Below are positions 8,035 to 15,666 of a stretch of 64,000 bases of DNA, piece by piece (the stretch's first letter is position 1; every line of letters begins with the position of its first letter). The DNA is from DASSJF01 sp035934535. Its GTDB lineage: Bacteria > Sysuimicrobiota > Sysuimicrobiia > Sysuimicrobiales > Segetimicrobiaceae. Location of the stretch: assembly GCA_035934535.1 (NCBI GenBank), contig DASYXS010000165.1, positions 1 to 64,000 on the forward strand, given 5' to 3'. Made by a program: the position numbers and the translations under genes. Below the pieces are notes generated by a model, which had not been told where the DNA came from, ran no database searches, and saw nothing but the letters and a program-made list of their open reading frames with translations.

Positions 8035-8964
8035 ATGGACAAGCGGACGGGCATCTATTTGCAGAACATGACGGGCCGTGAGGTGGACGAGCGCCTCGAG
8101 AAGAACGACATCCTGATCGTCCCGCTCGGCGCGACCGAGACGCACGGCGCCCACGCGCCGCTCGGCGAGGACGTGTTCCTCGTCTGCCGGATGGCGGAAG
8201 AAGTCGCCGCGCGCACCGGCTGCACCGTCGCGCAGCCGGTGTGGTACGGGTCGCACCCGTACCACCATCTCGGCATGCAGGGTACGATCGTCATCCCCGA
8301 GGAGATCTTCGCCGGCTACGTCCGCGCGATGATCGCGGGGTTCTGGAACCTCGGCTTCCGCAAGCAGATTCTGCTGAACGGCCACGGCCAGGAGTACGTC
8401 ATTCCCACGGCGATGCACCAGTTCGCGAAGAAGTACCGCGTGCCGAGCCTGCTGCTGCTCGTCAACTGGTACCATCCGATCCGCGATCACTTCAAGCTCA
8501 TCGGCGAGGGCGGCACGTACGAGACACCGTTTATCCACGGGGACGAGGTCGAGACGTCCTGGTCGCTCGCGCTGTTTCCCGACCTGATCGACATGAAGTA
8601 CGCGCCCGACAACACTGTGCAGGGCTTCCTGCCCGGCGACCACGTCGACAAGGCGGGCAATTTGTTGAACCGTCCGATCAACTGGTACAGCCAGGTCGGC
8701 GCCGGCCCGATCGAGGTAAAGGCGTACATCGAGGGGGTCGTCGGCCGCAGCAGCATCGCGCGCGCCGAGAAAGCGTACCAGGGCGTGGAGCAGCTCCTCG
8801 ACTACCTGGAGCGGCTGGTGACGGACGTGCACCGCACCTTCCCGCCCGGCACGCTGCCGCCGATCGAGATGATGACGGAGCGGGATCCGCGCGAGCTCGA
8901 CGCGGTGCTCAAGGGACCGCGCGCCGGCGGAAAGAGCATCTACAGCCTCGGCTATCCGCCGTGA
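8035..8964 (+). CDS. Creatininase-family hydrolase, 3-dehydro-scyllo-inosose hydrolase-like
   Basis: 309 residues from ATG 8035, preceded by an AAAGGCGG ribosome site; an in-frame GTG at 7999 would add 12 residues. Creatininase-superfamily metal ligands are visible as GATETHG (E, H), APLGEDVF (D), the late NGHGQE (H) and EVETSW (E). The N-terminal MDKRTGIYLQNM and the C-terminal ending with KSIYSLGYPP match my memory of IolN, which hydrolyses the diketo-inositol 3-dehydro-scyllo-inosose to 5-keto-gluconate in Thermotoga. The next gene overlaps its stop codon (GTGA) and resembles IolO. The alternative, a general creatininase amidohydrolase, is less likely given the neighbours. Confidence 0.75.
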   Translation: MDKRTGIYLQNMTGREVDERLEKNDILIVPLGATETHGAHAPLGEDVFLVCRMAEEVAARTGCTVAQPVWYGSHPYHHLGMQGTIVIPEEIFAGYVRAMIAGFWNLGFRKQILLNGHGQEYVIPTAMHQFAKKYRVPSLLLLVNWYHPIRDHFKLIGEGGTYETPFIHGDEVETSWSLALFPDLIDMKYAPDNTVQGFLPGDHVDKAGNLLNRPINWYSQVGAGPIEVKAYIEGVVGRSSIARAEKAYQGVEQLLDYLERLVTDVHRTFPPGTLPPIEMMTERDPRELDAVLKGPRAGGKSIYSLGYPP

Positions 8965-9836
8965 GACTGGCGTACACGATCTCCGTCTCGCAGACGCGGT
9001 TCGCCGCGGTCGCGGCCGCCGACATCCAGGCGACGGTCCCCGCGCTCGCGGGGCTCGGCTTCGACGGCGTCGAGATGGCCATTCGCGACCCCGGACACGT
9101 CGACGTCGAGGGACTCGCGGCCGCCGCTGAGCGTTCGGGGATCGCGGTGCCGGCGGTCGGCACCGGACAGGCGTATTTGGAGGAAGGGCTGAGCCTCACC
9201 GCCTCGGAGGAGCAGGTGCGGGTGCGCGCGGCCGCCCGTCTCCTCGCGCAGGTCGCGGCGGCGCGGCGGCTCGGCGCGCTGCTCATCATCGGGCTGATCC
9301 ATGGACCGATCCCGCCGGAGACCGACCGCGCGCTCGCCGAGGAGCGCCTGCTCGAGGGCCTCGGCACCGTCGCCCGGGCGGCCGGGACCGCGGGGGTGCG
9401 GCTCGTGATCGAGCCGATCAATCGGTACGAGACCAATTGGCTGAACACCGTCGAAGAGGTGCTCGATCTGATCGATCACCTCGGCGAGGACAACGTCGGC
9501 GTGCTGCCCGACACGTTTCACATGAACATCGAGGAGGCCGACGTATCGGCGGCGCTCCGCCGAGGCGGGGCGCGCGTCTGGCACGTGCACGCCGCGGACA
9601 GCAACCGGCGCGCGCCAGGGTGGGGGCACCTCGACTTCGGGCCGGTGGTGCGGACGCTTGGCGAGATGGGCTACGGCGGGTTTCTCTCGGCGGAGATTCT
9701 CCCGCAGCCCGGGGTGCTCGACGCTGCCTGGCAGACGATCGCGGCGCTGCGCCCGCTCGTGCCGCATCGGGCCCGCCGGGCGCCGGAGGCGTCGCTCGGC
9801 ACGTCCGGGAACGGGCAGAGCCGCGGCCCCCGCTGA
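8961..9836 (+). CDS. TIM-barrel epimerase, 5-keto-L-gluconate epimerase-like
   Basis: 291 residues, a xylose isomerase-like sugar epimerase. GTG 8961 overlaps the upstream TGA. Characteristic segments are GFDGVEMAIRDPGHVD, the AVGTGQAYLEEGLSLT strand, GALLIIGLIHG, VIEPINRYETNW (metal-binding Glu), LPDTFHMNIEE (Asp, His) and VHAADSNRRAPG with the C-terminal SAEILPQPG (Glu). These follow the Thermotoga IolO (TM0416) pattern closely as I remember it. The predicted reaction is 5-keto-L-gluconate to D-tagaturonate. The C-terminal about 30 residues (after ALRPLVPH) are a low-complexity tail not expected for the fold. Confidence 0.75.
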   Translation: MRLAYTISVSQTRFAAVAAADIQATVPALAGLGFDGVEMAIRDPGHVDVEGLAAAAERSGIAVPAVGTGQAYLEEGLSLTASEEQVRVRAAARLLAQVAAARRLGALLIIGLIHGPIPPETDRALAEERLLEGLGTVARAAGTAGVRLVIEPINRYETNWLNTVEEVLDLIDHLGEDNVGVLPDTFHMNIEEADVSAALRRGGARVWHVHAADSNRRAPGWGHLDFGPVVRTLGEMGYGGFLSAEILPQPGVLDAAWQTIAALRPLVPHRARRAPEASLGTSGNGQSRGPR

Positions 9837-9856
9837 GGGTCGCAGGAGGTGACGTG

Positions 9857-10780
9857 ATGCGGGAACCCTGGAGCCGCTATCTGCGTCTCGGGATTGTGCA
9901 CTTCATGGCCTATCCGGCGGTCATGAAGGGGGACGGCCCGTACGTCGAGACCCTGCGCGAGATCGCCGCCGACCCGTTCTTCACGGCGGTCGAGGTCGGC
10001 TGGGTCACCGACGCGGAGCAGCGGAAGCAGGCGGCGCAATTGCTCGCGGAGGCGCACCTCGACGTCGGGTTCGGCGCGCAGTCCGCGCTGCTCACGACGA
10101 AGTCGGACCTCAACGCGGCCGACGAGAAGGCGCGGCAGAGCGCGGTCGCGCTGGTGAGGGGCTGCGTCGACCAGGCCGTCGACCTCGGCGCGCGGCGGCT
10201 GGCGGTGTTGAGCGGGCCGTACTCGGGGTCCGGCGACGAGGCGAAGGCGGTGGACCGGCTGGTCGAGTCGCTCGCCGAGATCTGCGAGTACGGGCGCGGA
10301 CGCGGGGTGGGGATTACGCTCGAGACCTTCGACCGCACGATCGAGAAGAAGGCGCTCGCCGGCCCGACGCCGCTCTGCGTGACCGTGTCGGAGCGCGTGC
10401 GGCGGACGCACCCCGACTTCGGGCTGATGCTCGATCTGAGCCATCTGCCGCTGCTCGGTGAACGGACGCGGGACGCCCTCCTGTGCGCCCGCGACCATCT
10501 CGTGCACGCCCACATCGGCAACTGCGCGATGCGCGACCGCGCGCACGCGGCGTACGGCGACGTGCACCCGCGGTTCGGGATCGTCGGCGGCGAGAACGAC
10601 ACGCCGGAAGTGCTCGAGTTTCTGCGCGTGCTCTTCGAGATCGGATACCTCGGCGGCGGCGCGGCCGGCGGCCGGCGGCCGTTCCTGTCGTTCGAAGTCA
10701 AGCCGCTGCCGGGCGAGGCGACCGCGACGGTCGTCGCGGGCACCAAGCGCGTCTTCATGGACGCGTGGGCGATGCTGTAG
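9857..10780 (+). CDS. Sugar phosphate isomerase/epimerase family protein
   Basis: 307 residues of TIM-barrel fold. A strong AGGAGG site is seven bases before ATG 9857. Features include GIVHFMAYPAVMKGDG at the N-terminus, ITLETFDRTIEKKA (a metal-ligand Glu position), LMLDLSHLPLLG (Asp, His), VHAHIGNCAMRD and the late FLSFEVKPLPGE (Glu). This is a paralogous family to the preceding gene, but the sequence is distinct. Its place in an apparent operon with IolN/IolO-like enzymes and an aldolase suggests a second isomerisation in the same sugar-acid route. The exact substrate is unknown. Confidence 0.7.
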   Translation: MREPWSRYLRLGIVHFMAYPAVMKGDGPYVETLREIAADPFFTAVEVGWVTDAEQRKQAAQLLAEAHLDVGFGAQSALLTTKSDLNAADEKARQSAVALVRGCVDQAVDLGARRLAVLSGPYSGSGDEAKAVDRLVESLAEICEYGRGRGVGITLETFDRTIEKKALAGPTPLCVTVSERVRRTHPDFGLMLDLSHLPLLGERTRDALLCARDHLVHAHIGNCAMRDRAHAAYGDVHPRFGIVGGENDTPEVLEFLRVLFEIGYLGGGAAGGRRPFLSFEVKPLPGEATATVVAGTKRVFMDAWAML

Positions 10781-10796
10781 GAGGAGGATCGACGCG

Positions 10797-11789
10797 ATGG
10801 CGACACCCCGAATCTACGTAACCCGGCCGCTGCCCGAGCCCGCGGCGCGTCTCCTGCGCGAGGCGCCGGTCGAAGTCCGCGGGTGGGACCGGGACGACAC
10901 GCCGGTGGCGCGGGACGTGCTGCTGCGCGAGGTCGTCGACGCCGACGGCGTCATCTGTCTCATCACGGAGAAGGTGGATGCTGAGGTGATCGACCGGATG
11001 GCCCACTGCCGCGTGATCGCGCAGGTCGCGGTCGGCTACGACAACATCGACGTCGCGTCGGCGACGCGCCGGGGCATCTTCGTCACCAATACGCCGGGCG
11101 TGCTGACCGAGACCACCGCCGACATGGGGTGGGCGATCCTCATGGCCACGGCCCGCCGGGTCGTCGAGGGCGACAAGTTTACGCGATCGGGCCGCTGGAA
11201 GACCTGGGAGATCATGGGCTTCACGGGGCAGGACGTGCACGGCGCGACGCTCGGCATCGTGGGGATGGGGCGCATCGGCTACGCGATCGCCCGGCGCGCG
11301 ACGGGGTTTGCGATGCCGGTGCTCTACAACAATCGCACGCGGCTGCCCGAGGCGCAGGAGCGCCTCGTGAACGCGCGCCACGTGTCGCTCGACGAGCTGC
11401 TGGCGCAGTCGGACTTCGTCGTCATCTCGTGCGCGCTCACGCCGGAGACGCGGCACCTGATCAGCGAGCGGGAGCTCGGGCTGATGAAGCGCACCGCGGC
11501 GCTGGTCAACATCGCGCGCGGGCCCATTGTCGACCAGCGCGCGCTGTACCGCGCGCTGGTCGACAACAAGATCTGGGCGGCGGGGCTCGACGTGTTCGAG
11601 CGGGAGCCGGTGCCGATGGACGAGCCGCTCCTCAAGCTCGACAATGTCGTGCTGCCGCCGCATCTCGGCAGCGCGAGCGTGGCGACGCGAATCAAGATGG
11701 CGACGCTCGCCGCGGAAAACTGCCTCTTCGGCGTGCGGAGCGAGGTCCCGCCCAACGCCGTCAACCGCGAGGCCCTCGAGCACCGCTAG
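10797..11789 (+). CDS. D-isomer 2-hydroxyacid dehydrogenase (GyaR-like)
   Basis: 330 residues. ATG 10797 follows a GAGGAGG site. The NAD(P)-binding motif is GIVGMGRIGYAIARR at about 155, the substrate Arg is in NIARGPIVD, the Glu in LDVFEREPVP, and the catalytic His in LPPHLGSAS. Spacing and the VGYDNIDVASATRRGIFVTNTPGVL segment are those of glyoxylate/hydroxypyruvate reductases. In this neighbourhood a plausible role is reduction of a 2-keto acid or a semialdehyde-derived hydroxypyruvate produced by the adjacent aldolase (inference). Confidence 0.85.
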   Translation: MATPRIYVTRPLPEPAARLLREAPVEVRGWDRDDTPVARDVLLREVVDADGVICLITEKVDAEVIDRMAHCRVIAQVAVGYDNIDVASATRRGIFVTNTPGVLTETTADMGWAILMATARRVVEGDKFTRSGRWKTWEIMGFTGQDVHGATLGIVGMGRIGYAIARRATGFAMPVLYNNRTRLPEAQERLVNARHVSLDELLAQSDFVVISCALTPETRHLISERELGLMKRTAALVNIARGPIVDQRALYRALVDNKIWAAGLDVFEREPVPMDEPLLKLDNVVLPPHLGSASVATRIKMATLAAENCLFGVRSEVPPNAVNREALEHR

Positions 11790-11821
11790 TCCTCAAGGGT
11801 GCGTGACGTGTCCGCGCGCGC

Positions 11822-12589
11822 ATGTTGACGAACGCGATGAAAGCCACGATCTCGTCCGGGCGGGCGGCGATCGGTCTGTCGGTGATGATTCCCTCGCCGC
11901 AGATTGTGGAGATGGCCGGCCGGCTCGGCTTCGATTGGGTGTTGATCGACTGCGAGCACGGCACGATCAACCGAGAATCCGTCGAGCTGATGGCGATGGC
12001 GGCGCAGGCCGGCGGGACGACGCCGATTGCGCGGCCGGCGGCCAACAGCCCGGAGGCGATCTTGCAGGTGCTGGAGGCCGGCGCCCTGGGCGTGCAGGTG
12101 CCGCACGTCAGCACCGCGGACGAGGCCCGCGCCGCCGTGGACGCCGTCAAGTACCATCCGCTCGGCTCACGGGGGCTCGCCGTCGGCACGCGCCCGGCCG
12201 GCTACGGGCTCGGCGGCTCGGCGGCCGACTACGTGGAGGCGTCGAACCGCGAGACGCTCGTCTGCGTGCAGATCGAGGACATGGATGGGCTTGCGAACCT
12301 TCGCGAGATCCTCGCGGTGCGGGGGATCGACGTCTTCTTCGTCGGGCCGTCGGATCTCGCGCAGGCGATGGGCCACCCGGGGCGGACGGACGTGCCGGAG
12401 GTCCGCGCCGCGATCGACGGCGCCTTCCGCGCGATCCTGGCTGCCGGCAAGGTCGCGGGCTCGACCGGCGCCCCGGAGGCGATTCCCGGCCTCGTCCGAC
12501 AGGGCATCCGCTACACGTACACGCACCTCACGCGTCTCTTGGCTCGGGCGGGACGCGACTTCTTGCGGTCGGCGCGCGACGTCGGGTAG
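11822..12589 (+). CDS. HpcH/HpaI-family class II 2-keto acid aldolase
   Basis: 255 residues. The family core is VLIDCEHGTINRE, followed by RPAANSPEAILQVLEAGALGVQVPHV (catalytic Arg), QIEDMDGL (metal Glu) and FFVGPSDLA (metal Asp). Relatives cleave 2-keto-3-deoxy sugar acids or 4-hydroxy-2-oxo-heptanedioate to pyruvate and an aldehyde. It is the last gene of the run with the dehydrogenase and epimerases, so it could carry out the carbon-splitting step of the sugar-acid pathway. There is no clear ribosome binding site before ATG 11822; ATG 11837 is an alternative. Confidence 0.82.
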   Translation: MLTNAMKATISSGRAAIGLSVMIPSPQIVEMAGRLGFDWVLIDCEHGTINRESVELMAMAAQAGGTTPIARPAANSPEAILQVLEAGALGVQVPHVSTADEARAAVDAVKYHPLGSRGLAVGTRPAGYGLGGSAADYVEASNRETLVCVQIEDMDGLANLREILAVRGIDVFFVGPSDLAQAMGHPGRTDVPEVRAAIDGAFRAILAAGKVAGSTGAPEAIPGLVRQGIRYTYTHLTRLLARAGRDFLRSARDVG

Positions 12590-12608
12590 GGCGCCGCCGC
12601 CTGCTATA

Positions 12609-12890
12609 ATGCCCCACGTGAGCATGCGGTGCCCGCAGTGCGGCCGTCCCAACGTCGTGAGCCACGTGACGATCCGCTGGGCGCACGCGCGAGGATCGCT
12701 CGTTCCCGAGCGCGGCTACTACTGCGTCGCCTGCGGCAACGCGTTCGACGAGCCCCGTCCCCAGCGCGGCTCGTTTACGTTTCGTTCGGTGCAGGTGCCG
12801 TCCGTGACGTCGGCGATCCGGCGCCTTCAAGAAAGCGCGGACGTGGTGGTCGTGCGGCACCGGACGGGGATGCGCGAGGTCATGTACTGA
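12609..12890 (+). CDS. Small zinc-ribbon protein, unknown function
   Basis: 93 residues from ATG 12609; GTG 12618 and ATG 12624 (MRCPQCG) are alternatives. Residues 8-11 (CPQC) and about 41-44 (CVAC) form a CxxC...CxxC zinc ribbon, followed by a basic, strand-like tail ending in REVMY. TATAAT at 12605-12610 overlaps the first start codon, which argues that translation really begins at 12618 or 12624 on a leaderless or very short-leader mRNA. I recognise no named family. Its stop overlaps the CTG start of the DUF5317 gene. Confidence 0.6.
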   Translation: MPHVSMRCPQCGRPNVVSHVTIRWAHARGSLVPERGYYCVACGNAFDEPRPQRGSFTFRSVQVPSVTSAIRRLQESADVVVVRHRTGMREVMY

Positions 12891-13480
12891 TCTTCGTGCT
12901 GGCCGTGCTGGCCGGCCTCGCGGTCGGCCGGCGGCGCGGGGGACGGCTCGTCAATCTCACCCGACTCGCGCCCCGCTGGCTGCCGCTCCTTATGCTGGCG
13001 GTCGCCGCGGTGACCGCCGCACGGGTTGCGGTTGTGCCGGTTGCGGCCGCGCGCGTCCTTGTCATCGGCGGCTACGTGCTGGCCCTCGTCGGCCTCGCCG
13101 CGAACATGGCCCTGCCGTGGCTGTGGCTCGCGTTCGCCGGCGCGGCCCTCAACACAGCCGTGATTGCGGCGAACGCCGGACGCATGCCGGTCTCCGGGCC
13201 CGTCATTCGCGCGATCTCACGGTCCCTTGTCGTCGGCGGAGCGACGGGCCCCTTCTACGTGCTGGCCGGTCCGCACACCGCGCTCGCGCCGCTCGGCGAT
13301 ACGCTGCCGCTCGTGGTCGGCGGCGTCGGTGTGGTCTTGAGTCCCGGCGACGCGCTGCTCGCCCTCGGCATCGCGGCTGTACTGCAGGCAGGCATGCTCC
13401 CGGGACGTGCCTCGCCGGCGCCCGAAGCCCGCGACCTGCGGCGCGGCAACGGGGACCGTCCCGGACCGGGAGTCCGATAG
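12887..13480 (+). CDS. DUF5317 family membrane protein
   Basis: About 197 residues with roughly five hydrophobic helices. The early RRRGGRLVNLTRL loop and the central AALNTAVIAANAGRMPVSGP segment are typical of the DUF5317 proteins found near membrane or division genes in Gram-positive-type bacteria. There is no ATG at the N-terminus. The candidates are CTG 12887, overlapping the upstream TGA as CTGA, and GTG 12896 inside the first membrane helix; CTG gives a complete helix (IFVLAVLAGLAVG). The C-terminal 35 residues are hydrophilic. A terminator hairpin follows about 35 bases later, separating it from the mraZ cluster. Confidence 0.65.
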   Translation: MIFVLAVLAGLAVGRRRGGRLVNLTRLAPRWLPLLMLAVAAVTAARVAVVPVAAARVLVIGGYVLALVGLAANMALPWLWLAFAGAALNTAVIAANAGRMPVSGPVIRAISRSLVVGGATGPFYVLAGPHTALAPLGDTLPLVVGGVGVVLSPGDALLALGIAAVLQAGMLPGRASPAPEARDLRRGNGDRPGPGVR

Positions 13481-13514
13481 CGAACACCAGTGCGGTAGTC
13501 AATAGACACCCCGG

Positions 13515-13541
13515 CCTCGCGCGATTCGACGAGGTTTTTTT
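13515..13541 (+). terminator. Rho-independent terminator upstream of the division cluster
   Basis: CCTCG (13515-13519) pairs with CGAGG (13530-13534) around a ten-base loop and is followed directly by seven T residues. The stem is short but the T run is clear, unusual in this GC-rich DNA. It would end the transcript of the zinc-ribbon/DUF5317 pair. Confidence 0.65.
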
Positions 13542-13570
13542 GTTGTTGGCGCGCGTCTAAATGCAGGAGT

Positions 13571-13620
13571 ATGGGGGTATGTGGAGAATCGTGGGGTTTC
13601 ATAGGGATAGGTGGGGGAGA
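13571..13620 (+). promoter_or_regulatory. MraZ operator: five 10-bp direct repeats
   Basis: Five consecutive decamers, exactly one helical turn each: ATGGGGGTAT, GTGGAGAATC, GTGGGGTTTC, ATAGGGATAG, GTGGGGGAGA. The common part is RTGGGG followed by four variable bases. Known MraZ operators are three or more TGGG-type boxes spaced ten bases apart upstream of mraZ, so these are assigned as MraZ boxes for autoregulation of the dcw cluster. The array ends 123 bases before the mraZ ATG. I could not fix a -35/-10 pair with confidence. Confidence 0.85.
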
Positions 13621-13658
13621 CCATCTTTTCATCCCACGGCCCAACGCGGCGTCAAGTT

Positions 13659-13712
13659 CGATGGTGGCCGGCCGCAGACGCTATGGCTCACGCCGTAGGC
13701 AGTCGGCCGGCG
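13659..13712 (+). repeat. Palindromic element (family A) in the mraZ leader
   Basis: GATGGTGGCCGGCCG at 13660 begins a long imperfect palindrome. GCCGGCC pairs with GGCCGGC at about 13705-13711, and a nested hairpin CTATGGC/GCCGTAG (13681-13698) sits in the loop. The 5' head matches the dispersed family seen at 42794, 44701 and 53804. If transcribed it would make a strong structure in the mraZ 5' UTR. Confidence 0.55.
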
Positions 13713-13743
13713 AGAGGTCTGGAGCGGTTGTTGACGGCGGCGG

Positions 13744-14166
13744 ATGCTCAGGGGCGAAGCGCAGTACGCGCTGGACGACAAAGGGCGGGTGGTGATTCCG
13801 CCCAAATTTCGGGCGGTCATGGGCGACCGGATCATCGTCACCCGGTGGACCGACCCGTGTCTTTTCGCCTTTTCCGCGCCTGAATGGCAGTCGCTTGAAG
13901 AGAAGCTCCGGACGCTGCCGTTGGGCCAGCACGAGGCGCGCCGGTACGTGCTGTCGGCGGCCGAAGATTGCGAGCTCGACCGGCAGGGCAGGATCTTTCT
14001 CGCGCCGCACCTGCGCGAGCACGCGAGCATCACGCGGTCGGTAACGATCATCGGGGTGGGGGGACACCTGGAACTCTGGAGCACCCCCGCCTGGCGCAGG
14101 CGGCTCCAGAAGGTTCGGAAGGCGCCGGAGGAACTGGCGCAGCAGCTCCAGGCGCTGACGCTGTAA
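13744..14166 (+). CDS. mraZ: Transcriptional regulator MraZ
   Basis: 140 residues with two SpoVT-AbrB-type half-domains. The first carries LDDKGRVVIPPKFR and the second LDRQGRIFLAPHLR, the paired DxxGR motifs that define MraZ. It binds tandem TGGG boxes as a ring-shaped oligomer and represses the mra/dcw operon. An array of such boxes lies at 13571-13620. First gene of the cell division and wall cluster, 32 bases before rsmH. Length is normal for the family. Confidence 0.95.
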   Translation: MLRGEAQYALDDKGRVVIPPKFRAVMGDRIIVTRWTDPCLFAFSAPEWQSLEEKLRTLPLGQHEARRYVLSAAEDCELDRQGRIFLAPHLREHASITRSVTIIGVGGHLELWSTPAWRRRLQKVRKAPEELAQQLQALTL

Positions 14167-14197
14167 GTGTTGGGCAACCCGAGGGCGGCGGTGAGTC

Positions 14198-15211
14198 GTG
14201 CTGGCGACGGTGGCCGTGTGGATGGGTGCGTCGGAATCCCCTCACGCGACAATGCACGTTCCGGTGCTGGTGGACGAGGTGCTCGCGTACCTCGCGCCGC
14301 GGCCCGGCGCCGTCATTGTTGATGCGACGCTCGGTGAAGGCGGGCACGCGGAGGCGATTCTCCGCAAGATCGCGCCCGCCGGCCGGCTGGTCGGCTTGGA
14401 CCGCGACGGCGAAGCGCTGGCGCGCGCGGAAGAGCGGCTGCGCCGGTTCGGACAGAACGTGACCCTGGCGCAGGCGAATTTCGGCGACCTGGACGAGGCG
14501 CTGAACGTGCTCGGCGTGGGGACGGTGGACGGGGTGCTGCTGGACATCGGGGTCTCGACGCGGCAGCTCATGGAGGCGGAGCGCGGATTCAGTTTCGACC
14601 GCGTCGGGCCGCTCGACATGCGCATGGATCGCGGCGAGTCCCGGACGGCCGCCGATTTGGTGAACGCGCTGCCGGAGCGCGACCTCGCCGACCTGATCTA
14701 TCGCTACGGCGAAGAGCGGGCGTCGCGGAAGATCGCCCGGCAGATCGTGGCGCGGCGTCCGCTGCGGACGACGCGCGACCTGGCGCGCGCCGTCGAGGCG
14801 GCGGTGGGCGCGAGCCGCGGGCGGCTGCATCCCGCGACCCGGACGTTTCAGGCGCTGCGGATCGCGACGAACCGCGAGATCGAGTCGCTCGAACGCGCAC
14901 TCCCGCAGGCGGTGCGGCGTCTCAGGCCGGGCGGCCGGCTCTGCGTGATCGCGTTCCACTCGATCGAGGACCGCGTCGTCAAGACGGCGCTCGCACGGTT
15001 CGCGCGCGGCTGCACCTGTCCACCCGGGCTGCCGGAGTGCCGGTGCGGCGGCGAGCGGCTCGTGCGGATTCTGACGAAGAAGCCGGTCACGGCGTCCGCG
15101 GCCGAAATTGCGCGCAACCCGCGCTCCCGGAGCGCGCGCCTGCGCGCGGCCGAGCGGTTGATCGATGCCGGCCGGCCGCCGGCCGGCCGGCAGAGCGGCG
15201 CCGCATGCTAG
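14198..15211 (+). CDS. rsmH: 16S rRNA (cytosine-1402-N4)-methyltransferase RsmH
   Basis: S-adenosylmethionine-dependent methylation of C1402 in 16S rRNA. The MHVPVLVDEVLAYL start-type motif is at about residue 19. The SAM site is VDATLGEGGHAEAIL, DFRGFSFD-type residues appear as GFSFDRVGPLDMRMD, and the C-terminal GGRLCVIAFHSIEDRVVK is diagnostic. GTG 14198 gives 337 residues; ATG 14252 gives the more usual N-terminus beginning MHVPVL. The last 15 residues (GRPPAGRQSGAAC) are encoded by a family A-like palindrome, not by conserved RsmH sequence. The stop overlaps the next gene. Confidence 0.95.
   Translation: MLATVAVWMGASESPHATMHVPVLVDEVLAYLAPRPGAVIVDATLGEGGHAEAILRKIAPAGRLVGLDRDGEALARAEERLRRFGQNVTLAQANFGDLDEALNVLGVGTVDGVLLDIGVSTRQLMEAERGFSFDRVGPLDMRMDRGESRTAADLVNALPERDLADLIYRYGEERASRKIARQIVARRPLRTTRDLARAVEAAVGASRGRLHPATRTFQALRIATNREIESLERALPQAVRRLRPGGRLCVIAFHSIEDRVVKTALARFARGCTCPPGLPECRCGGERLVRILTKKPVTASAAEIARNPRSRSARLRAAERLIDAGRPPAGRQSGAAC
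15164..15195 (+). repeat. Family A-like palindrome at the 3' end of rsmH
   Basis: ATGCCGGCCGGCCGCC followed by GGCCGGCCGGCAGAG forms a near-perfect palindrome and matches the core and 3' end of the element at 53804 (GGCCGGCCGCC, then CGGCCGGCAGGAG). It encodes the C-terminal tail of RsmH. Low sequence complexity makes this copy less certain than others. Confidence 0.4.
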
Positions 15212-15666
15212 CGCTGGAACGGCAGCACCGAGTCTATCCGGTGCTTCTGCCGGAATCTTGGGCCGAAGGGGGGGAGGCGACCCGGCGTCGGCGGAGACGT
15301 TATCCGGTAGTTTCGGCACTCACAATCGCAGCATTCGCGGTGCTCCCGTTCATCGCATACGTCGCAGCTGTATCCAACGCCGCACACATCGGCTACCAGA
15401 TCCTACACCTGTCGAAGGACATTGCCGCACTAGAGACGGACCACGAACGTCTCCAGGCCACCGCCTCCTCCCTGAGAGCCCCGGATCGCATCGAGCGATT
15501 GGCCGTGACGCGCCTCGGCCTGCGTTCGCCCGGCGAGCACCAAATCGCCGCGATCCGGCTGCCGCACACCGCGGTCCATCCCGACGATCATCGGGCCGGA
15601 GTGTGGCAGCGGTTCGGCGCGTACTTCAACCGCAGCGAGGCGCAGGCCGCACCGGCGCCGCGATGA
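15205..15666 (+). CDS. ftsL: Cell division protein FtsL-like
   Basis: 153 residues: a basic cytoplasmic N-terminus (RRRRRR at about 28), one membrane helix (VVSALTIAAFAVLPFIAYVA), then an extracytoplasmic coiled-coil stretch (LSKDIAALETDHERLQATASSL) with the RLGLRSPGEHQI ending common to FtsL/DivIC. It bridges FtsQ and FtsB-type partners in the divisome. ATG 15205 overlaps the rsmH stop; the next gene overlaps its own stop (ATGA). FtsL sequences diverge strongly, so position between rsmH and ftsI is part of the evidence. Confidence 0.85.
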   Translation: MLALERQHRVYPVLLPESWAEGGEATRRRRRRYPVVSALTIAAFAVLPFIAYVAAVSNAAHIGYQILHLSKDIAALETDHERLQATASSLRAPDRIERLAVTRLGLRSPGEHQIAAIRLPHTAVHPDDHRAGVWQRFGAYFNRSEAQAAPAPR

